This document shows, piece by piece, positions 59,353-64,000 of a DNA stretch of 64,000 bases. Made by a program: the position numbers and the translations under genes. Below the pieces are notes generated by a model. It did not search any database. It was not told the DNA's origin and saw only the letters and a program-made list of their open reading frames with translations. Within the stretch, counting starts at the first letter, position 1; each line of letters starts with the position of its first letter. The DNA is from Paramacrobiotus metropolitanus (Eukaryota > Tardigrada > Eutardigrada > Parachela > Macrobiotidae): NCBI RefSeq assembly GCF_019649055.1, contig NW_026570292.1, forward strand, positions 496,001-560,000, read 5' to 3'.

Positions 59353-62117
59353 CTACTGCGCACCATTCTGCGGCTTCCCCTCGGCCAGCAGCCACTTATT
59401 CACCACGTGATCATCCAACAGCATCCGGTCGAAGCCGACGATCGCCTCCCCGGTCACTCCGTCCACCACATGGCGTTTGCTGCGGGCGAACCCGTGGCGC
59501 ATGCGGTAGGCGCCCTCCATGTAGCCCGAGTGGTCGTTGGTGATGCACTTCTCCGTGCAGTAGCGCACCGCCTGCCCCTTCTTCAGGATGGCCGCCGCCG
59601 GGACCACCGTGTAGGCCGGCACATCCTCCTTGTCGCCGTTCTCGCACCAGACGACGGCGTAGTGCCCGTTGCCGACGACGGCCTGCTGGTACACGGCCGG
59701 GTACCAGCGCGCGTCGGTGCCGCGCACGAACACCTCGTCGTTGGCCACGCAGGGGAAGGTGCGTCGCGGGGCCACGGGTTGGCGCGGGGCGGAGGGGAAG
59801 GCCAGCTGCGGCTTGACGGCCGCGTGCTTCCACTCGTAGATATCCCACAGTTCGTCGCGGCTCAGCAAACCGCACTGCAAACAAAACATGCATGTCATGA
59901 ACAAAATGCAAGTCAATATACATAAAAGTAAATTTATCGTTATTATAAGTTCCATTTACTACTCCAATATATGCCCGGTCAAGGAACGCAAAAAAGTGAC
60001 GGCAAAACCAAGCTTAAATTACAAAGCCACAAGTTCAATTTTAACTGGAAATGTACTTCAATGGAACAACAATTACTGTCAATTAGTCATTATTTCAATT
60101 CACTAGTCAAATATGTACCAGAAAAAGGCACGTAAACCGGATGAAATTACTATAATTACAATTTAATTGGTATTTTATGATAATCAGAATATACATTGAA
60201 ATTCGAAGCGAAGTTACGCACGTATAATTGATAGCCTATAAAAACCTAATTGAACTGAACCAACCTTCACGGGACCGTCAGCCAGTTGACGATCGGTCAT
60301 CAGAGGGAAACGAACACAACGCAGGATCTCGCCCAGCACCTCGCGGAGATTTTCGGGAGTCGGTTCCAGGTCCTTCTGCTTGCAGAATTCCTTAGCCCAT
60401 CTGCAAAAACAAAATGATGCCGTAGTAAACATTGCCGCATCACCATCTACAATCAAGTACCCACTCAATAAATTGGAAAAACTTAAATATTATGAAAAAT
60501 GTATGGAAATATTGTGGTTATTTTCTTAATGTCAGAATTTTTATCGTTTCAATACGTGAGGCGAGCTGTGAAAGTTTCAAGTCAAACTACAACTTAAATG
60601 CGATTAAAATTTAAATCTAATTCACTTATAAAACAATCATCGAAACAAGATCACATGCGACAACGCTAAGTTAATATCTGAAATATCAGTATTGACGAAT
60701 CACCTCAAACGACCTATAATCAGTACGGATACGGCCTCACGCGACCAGAACAGGTCGCCTTTCTAAACCGTCTGACAAGAGAGCGGCACACAACTTACTT
60801 CTCGACCGCCGTGTACACCACGTTCTCGTCCACATCCAGACTGTTACGGTTGACAATCAGGGCCAGTGTGGCGTGCTTGACCGCCACCAGCTGCTCCGAC
60901 TGCAGCACCGCCTGACCCGCCCCGTCGACAAACTCCAGACACTTCTCCACCACGGACTCGGCATCCAAAAACATGGCCTGCAAATGAAATCAATTAAAAA
61001 TGATGAACTATTGACATGAAGCAATCCGATTAACCGCTAATAACGAACGTACATTTTCCAAATTCAGCAGGCAGTTCTCCGCTTTCAGCTGGCGGAGAAG
61101 GAAGGCCGTGCACTGCTCCGACAACAACGGAAGGTCGTACTTCTGCGCGCAGTACAGTGTCTGGAAAGCGTTCTCCTCCGACAGATTCTCCACGCAGTCG
61201 GTATACATGAAGCTGCAAATGTTAACAAACTTCAGATTAAATTACTGGTAGTACATTCACTGTTGTATTTAATCTACAGACACAGCATATCGGCGAATAA
61301 ATAACATTTTCAGCAGACCATCCCAACGAAAATACAGCAATGCTTTTCAGCCGTAAAAATTTATTAATTGTGCTTTCATATATAAGCGTATTTCTGAAGA
61401 CATCATGAATTGTGGAAATTTTAAATCACAATCAGTGATAATCGTTTCGTTGCATTTATTTGAGAACCTGTTATTATGAAATATCGTGAAAAACAGAATG
61501 ACGATAATAAATTAATTACTGAAATTAAAATCATTATTAATTCAGAACACTATTAAATTTAAAAAGGAAACGAAAAGAAATTACATTAAATTTTCAATTC
61601 TGAAAGCACAAATTTTCCGATTTCCCAGTCAGTGCTCGTGTTTCGGAGGAAATTCAAAAAACCTATGCCTGGATTTCGCTTGCACACTGCACGTACGCAC
61701 CTGAGCATGTTGCCGAAGGCTTCAGGGAGAATTTCCGGAATCTCCAGCTCGTCCTTGTTGCGAGCGTCATCCACACCGTCCGATTCTTCCTTGCTGGCAG
61801 CGTCAGCCGCCATCGCTCCATAGAACATGGTGTCGAACACCGCGCTGCTGATGCTCAGCACGTACCTATGAAAAAGCGTGAAATTATCTATCAGAAAAGC
61901 GTAAATTTACTCCAGGGACTCATCAGGATCACGCTGATTTGACTACTTGTAAGACTATTCTACTGGCGTACTTATGGGCGCGGAAGGTCTGGACTTCTCC
62001 ATGCTCTCGTCCTACATGGAACTGCACATCGCTGCGCTCCCCGGTGACCAGACTGTGTTTGACACGCGCGGCGACCCCGCGCACTGTGGCTTGCCAAGCA
62101 CTGACGCTGGTCGACAT
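59353..62117 (-). CDS. BTB-BACK protein with Tudor-like C-terminal region
   Basis: Exons: 62117-61972, 61865-61701, 61212-61053, 60977-60799, 60400-60265, 59874-59353; 435 residues. BTB/POZ domain about 22-120 (GERSDVQFHVG, AHKYVLSISSAVFDTMFYG), followed by a BACK region about 120-260 (CVENLSEENAFQTLYCAQKY, CLEFVDGAG). In BTBD-type proteins a PHR domain would come next. Here the long GC-rich last exon instead carries a segment resembling a Tudor/SH3-like barrel (NDEVFVRGTDARWYPAVY, VVWCENGDKEDVPAYTVVP), about 305-360, and a basic tail. BTB-BACK proteins usually bring substrates to CUL3 ubiquitin ligases; that role is inferred. A TATA-like box lies on this strand at 62334-62341. The acidic loop after YGAMAADAASKEESDG is unusually long for a BTB fold. 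Confidence 0.88.
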
Positions 62118-62728
62118 GGTGAGTGGATAACGATCAACGCGACACTGCTGACTAAACAATAAAAGAAAACACTGAAATCGGCGGCAAAAATCCCGCAGGC
62201 ACGGTAGGAAATCGTGGCAAACTACCAGGAAGAAACCGTGCAGGTTAAGTTGAAATTTAACAAGAACACTGAACAGTGAAAGGCTGTGAAAGCTGAAAAA
62301 TTCAACACCGGCGAAAATGACGTGTGGGCTGGCTATTTATATGACGCTTGCCTTGCGGCTAGCACGTGATCACTTACACGGTGCACAAGAGCCACAGCCC
62401 AGACCGAACGTTTGTACGTACGCGCTGAATGTACGATGAGATCAGCCAATCAGCGGCGTTCTGTTTAAACTTTTAAACGCGTTTTTTCCTGCTCGTTAAA
62501 TCCGCATATCTGCATTCTTTACTGCTGTCAGCGGCCGAAATCTGAAGTCAGAATCTCTTTTTTCTGACTTTCTCGGTAGAGTCTTTTTATCCGAGGTTGC
62601 GCATTTTCCTTTCTTCGTTTTTCATCTGGCAGAGTGTTTCGCTGAACTTGGCCATTGCACTGCTTGTAGGACATCGCATCGAGAGTTTTGTTATCTATTT
62701 TCCCACAGCATCACTCGAATCAGCCATC
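62118..62728. promoter_or_regulatory. Shared divergent promoter region of the two BTB genes
   Basis: Only 611 bases separate the start codons of the two BTB-BACK genes, which point away from each other. The minus strand has a TATAAATA box at 62334-62341, about 220 bases before the left gene's ATG. A CCAAT box lies mid-region at 62446-62450. No clear TATA box was seen for the right gene. Shared control elements are likely. Confidence 0.6.
62334..62341 (-). promoter_or_regulatory. TATA box of the left BTB gene
   Basis: TATAAATA on the minus strand in a locally GC-balanced region, in the right orientation for the gene starting at 62117; implies a 5' UTR of roughly 190 bases. Confidence 0.6.
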
Positions 62729-64000
62729 ATGTCGACCAGTGAAAGTTGTGAAACCGTTCGCCAATGGCAGGCCACAACCCGCGGGGTCGCCAACCGTGTC
62801 AAGCACACGCTGAAAACGGGGGAGCGCAGCGATGTGCAGTTCACGGTGGGCAGCCAACATGGGGAAGCGGAGACCTTCCGCGCACACAAGTAGGCAATTT
62901 TAACTTTTAAGAAAATTTGTATGGAAGATCAGATCAGTAAATTTGTATAGAAGATCAAGAAAACAAACAAGCAGGAGCAAAAGTACGGAAAAACCGTAGA
63001 AGTCACGGTGGTTTGTTTTGGTAGGTACGTGCTGAGCATCAGCAGTGCAGTGTTTGACAGCATGTTTTACGGAAGTTCGGAAGACAGTAAGGACGACAAA
63101 AAGGAAGAGTTCGATGTTCCTGACGTCCATCCTGATGCGTTTGCCAACATGCTCAGGCACGAAATCGGAAAATGAATTCAATTTTTGATAATTATTTTTA
63201 ATACTTGAATAAAAATGGCACGCCATATTTTTATTCCATATCTTTTGAGCATTGATTTATGTATTTCGTCCAGATTTTCTACAGTTACTCTCAGTAAATA
63301 AAATTATAAAAAAAGATTTAAATTTAAGGTTGCTGTAAAAATAATTATTATTGTTTATTAATCTTTATTTATTATTACTGGTTTATTATCCCGCTTGTAT
63401 TTCCTTAATTTTGTTTGCTTATAATTCGTTGTGTATGTTCTTTTTAAATTTTGCAGCTTTGTGTATACTGATGCTGTGGAGAATTTGTCGGAGGAGAACG
63501 CTTATCCGACACTGTACTGTGCGCAGAAATATGGCATTCCACAATTGGCCGAGCAGTGCTCTGTCGTCCTGCTGCGCCAGCTGAAACTGGAGAATTGCCT
63601 GACGAATTTGGAAAATGTGTGTTGAATAACTGTAGAGATGATCATGGATTTATTCTGCGTTGTGACTAGTGATAACCCTTGGATGGTCGATTAATTAATT
63701 ATCGATTACGGTAATCGTTTTTCAGGCTGCTTCTTTGAATGCCGAGGCGATGATCGAGAAGTGTCTAGAATTCGTGGACGGATCCAGCGCGGCCATTCTG
63801 CAGTCGGACAAGCTGAATACGGTCAAACAGGCGACACTGGGGCTGATTGTCAAGCGGAACAGTCTGAACGTGGAGGAGATTGTCGTCTACAAGGCTGTCG
63901 AAAAGTATGTACTCACTGCAAATGTGTGTCACACATTTTACTCTAGCTGCTTTATGACCGGTCAGATAACGGCATCATGTAGATCATGTTTTGTTCGGCC
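62729..64000 (+). CDS. BTB-BACK protein, divergent paralogue, 3' end beyond window
   Basis: Exons seen: 62729-62889, 63025-63156, 63457-63616, 63726-63904; the next exon lies outside the window. The protein matches the minus-strand neighbour along its length (GERSDVQFTVG, AHKYVLSISSAVFDSMFYG, CAQKYGIPQLAEQCS, CLEFVDGSS), with introns at the same positions and phases, so the pair arose by an inverted duplication. The acidic loop in exon 2 is shorter. The intron after 63156 must start with GC (CTCAG|GCACGA): reading on gives a stop after a few codons, while the neighbour has an ordinary GT at the same spot. Both proteins start MSTS and keep the BTB-BACK arrangement; whether this copy also has the Tudor-like last exon cannot be seen. 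Confidence 0.86.

Noticed and set aside
59407-59925. 172-codon plus-strand frame
   Set aside because: Antisense shadow of the GC-rich last exon of the left BTB gene, whose sense frame is in phase with five upstream exons.

Overview
The window is metazoan nuclear DNA. Genes are split by many short GT-AG introns (the shortest I model is 52 bases), and introns and spacers are AT-rich. The products are animal families: receptor guanylate cyclases, an adhesion GPCR, a CUB-trypsin protease and BTB-BACK proteins. A compact ecdysozoan-type genome fits, and a tardigrade is my best guess from general knowledge. Nothing in the sequence proves that. All exon models were made by hand from splice signals, reading phase and comparison among the paralogues; no transcript data were available.

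Bases 1-35,000, all on the minus strand, hold a tandem array of six receptor-type (natriuretic-receptor-like) guanylate cyclase genes, called rGC-A to rGC-F here. Each has a signal peptide, an extracellular ligand-binding domain, one membrane helix, a kinase-homology domain, a coiled coil and a class III cyclase domain. rGC-A runs off the left edge. A to D form one subfamily (E and F the other) by exon structure and sequence. A to D have a drifted kinase-homology domain; in B, C and D, where the cyclase can be read, its catalytic residues are kept. E and F have a well-kept kinase-homology domain but both lost the first metal-binding Asp of the cyclase. rGC-D carries an in-frame stop just after its signal peptide. 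A GC-rich, intronless four-helix membrane protein gene sits between C and D.

Bases 36,185-45,126 (minus) encode one 26-exon adhesion GPCR: EGF-like, pentraxin-like, hormone-receptor motif, GAIN/GPS and 7TM. Its GPS lacks the usual cleavage tripeptide, and one intron holds a 682-base near-perfect palindrome. After a 2.4 kb spacer come two tandem plus-strand paralogues of a small Cys-rich membrane protein (47,592-51,330), then a tiny secreted-peptide-like gene (52,495), a minus-strand secreted CUB-trypsin protease (54,114-57,958), and a divergent pair of BTB-BACK genes sharing a 611-base promoter region (59,353-62,117 minus; 62,729 to the right edge, plus).

No rRNA, tRNA, CRISPR array or autonomous transposon was recognised. 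The main themes are local gene duplication (receptor cyclases, small membrane proteins, BTB proteins), cell-surface signalling, and foldback repeats inside introns.
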